Made by a program: the position numbers and the translations under genes. 64,000 nucleotides of DNA. It comes from Campylorhamphus procurvoides. Taxonomy: Eukaryota > Chordata > Aves > Passeriformes > Dendrocolaptidae. The stretch is taken from contig WBMV01007711.1 of assembly GCA_013396655.1 (NCBI GenBank), forward strand, positions 158,362 to 222,361. The letters are read 5' to 3'. The notes beneath the pieces were generated by a model. The model saw only the letters and a program-made list of their open reading frames with translations, was not told the origin of the DNA and did not search any database. This document shows positions 62,724 through 64,000 of the stretch, in pieces. Every line of letters starts with the position of its first letter. Position 1 is the stretch's first letter.

Positions 62724-64000
62724 ACTGATACCATTTTGGGGTATGAGACTGTCATATTGAGACTGTCATATTGAGAAAATCAACTTAATATATTTGCAGC
62801 TATTAGAGGCTGCCTGAATTGTAAGTTTAAGAGCTGTTTTCCCACTGCTGAGGGACAATACAAAGCAACAAATTATGAGGGAAGGACCCAAGCAGAGCAG
62901 GACATGGTTTGCTTTCAAGTAGGAATCTTAGAAATAATTCACATTTTCATGGAAACCCATCCATGCTCAGAGAATTCCTGGCAGAAGAACTAAATTGGAG
63001 AGAAACTCACTCCTGCCGAGTGATGCCCCCTCAGGGGAAGAGTTTTCTGCTGGTTATGGCATTATTTGTGTGGTTTTTAAGACCAATAGGCTTAATATTG
63101 GTGAAGTGTGCTCAAATTTGGCATTTGAGTCTGCTTCCCAGTGAGGAATTCAGGAGAAATTCCAGTCAGTGTAATGTCTGATGTGTAATGACTCATCATG
63201 GATCTATTCAACTGCTTAGTCTTAATTACTAATGACATAATAAAAGGAAAAAGAATTAAAAAGGAAAAAGAATTAAGGAGTGGAGAGGGCAGAGGCTTCA
63301 GAAATCACAGAAATTTCATGGTCATTGGTAATTTCACTAGTGTGGTCTCTGGCTCTAAATTCTACTAATATATTTAGAAACACCAGCTCACATTAACAGA
63401 ATTACTGAATATTTGGGGTGCTAATGTGATCTAAAGTAAAGAAATGTTTCCAGGAGAAGACTTAGCCCTGCAGCATCTGCTATTAAGGGTGTTGATCTGG
63501 TAAATCTGCTGTTGTCAGAGATGCAAAAGTCCCCTGAGAACAAAGAGAAATGAACATTTCTTACTCCCCAGATAGATCTTAATTGTAAAACATGGGAACT
63601 TTCCATTGATCCTATAAACAATTCAAAAGGGAAAATTACTGTTGAATTTCCACCCTGGACGTCAAAGGGCGAGGAGCTGGTTTTTAGGATCAGTAGAAAA
63701 AGGTGGCTCAAGAGAAAGATACATCTTTATTCTGGACTGACCTTTCCCAACATGGATGAGCTTTGTACTAAGCAGACCTTGAGGTGGAGTTTTGGGATCC
63801 TGCAGGGACACTAAGATTGGTGTGATGACTTGGATCCTTTTTGCATCAACTTTATCCAGAGGAATTTTGCCCAGCTGATCCTGTTCCTTCATGCAGTGAC
63901 CACCCTAAAGAAAGGTGTAGTCCATCTTCCTGGTGTACATTTGTTTCCTGAAGGCTTCATTAATTAGTTTGCTGTTAAATTCCCATAGTGGTGCAGTTTG
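62724..64000. other. Downstream flank of the CD200-like gene
   Basis: The stretch holds a 15-bp direct duplication (GAGACTGTCATATT at about 62746 and 62760), a duplicated AAAGGAAAAAGAATTA near 63245-63276, and AT-rich sequence. A 76-codon minus-strand frame at 63662-63892 has ordinary residue composition but no motif I recognise and no splice context that proves an exon. I cannot support a gene here. Confidence 0.5.

Noticed and set aside
1..64000. CRISPR arrays, operons, prophage or other prokaryotic systems
   Set aside because: The regular repeats lack unique spacers, the genes have introns, and CR1 elements show a bird nuclear genome.

Overview
The window is vertebrate nuclear DNA and almost certainly avian. 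Three things point to this: about 18 truncated CR1 LINE copies in both orientations, many sharing the typical CR1 3' tail; exon-intron genes with GT/AG junctions whose conceptual proteins closely resemble vertebrate families; and GC-rich segments with assembly gaps, as is common in bird assemblies. A passerine or other neoavian is plausible, but the species cannot be fixed from the sequence. There is no sign of bacterial organisation (operons, ribosome binding sites, CRISPR).

Layout. 1-15.86 kb is intergenic, with CR1 fragments and some AT-rich blocks that may be conserved non-coding DNA. 15.86-16.26 kb is a regular array of ten 40-bp units. 16.49-17.41 kb (+) is a GC-rich, intronless leucine-rich-repeat membrane protein recognised as TPBGL (trophoblast glycoprotein-like); its 5' end and one internal segment are lost at N positions. 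17.4-23.2 kb holds its putative 3' UTR and then intergenic sequence. 23.2-48.2 kb (-) is PGM2L1 (glucose-1,6-bisphosphate synthase). All 14 coding exons can be placed and together encode an intact 619-residue protein; a probable 3' UTR of about 3.4 kb lies on its left side and a CpG-rich promoter on its right. 48.2-57 kb is intergenic with a CpG-rich promoter, an 18-bp satellite with an N gap, two long CR1 fragments and a 43-bp tandem repeat. 58.8-62.7 kb (+) is a five-coding-exon gene for a CD200 (OX-2)-like two-Ig-domain membrane glycoprotein of 259 residues. 62.7-64 kb has no gene I can support.

The three genes are not a functional cassette. TPBGL is a plasma-membrane LRR protein, PGM2L1 a cytosolic sugar-phosphate enzyme, and the CD200-like protein an Ig-family surface ligand. 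The main biological interest is a CD200-family gene beside PGM2L1, whereas human CD200 (3q13.2) and PGM2L1 (11q13.4) are on different chromosomes. I found no convincing novel multi-gene system. The other notable features are minisatellites at gene edges and evidence of assembly damage.
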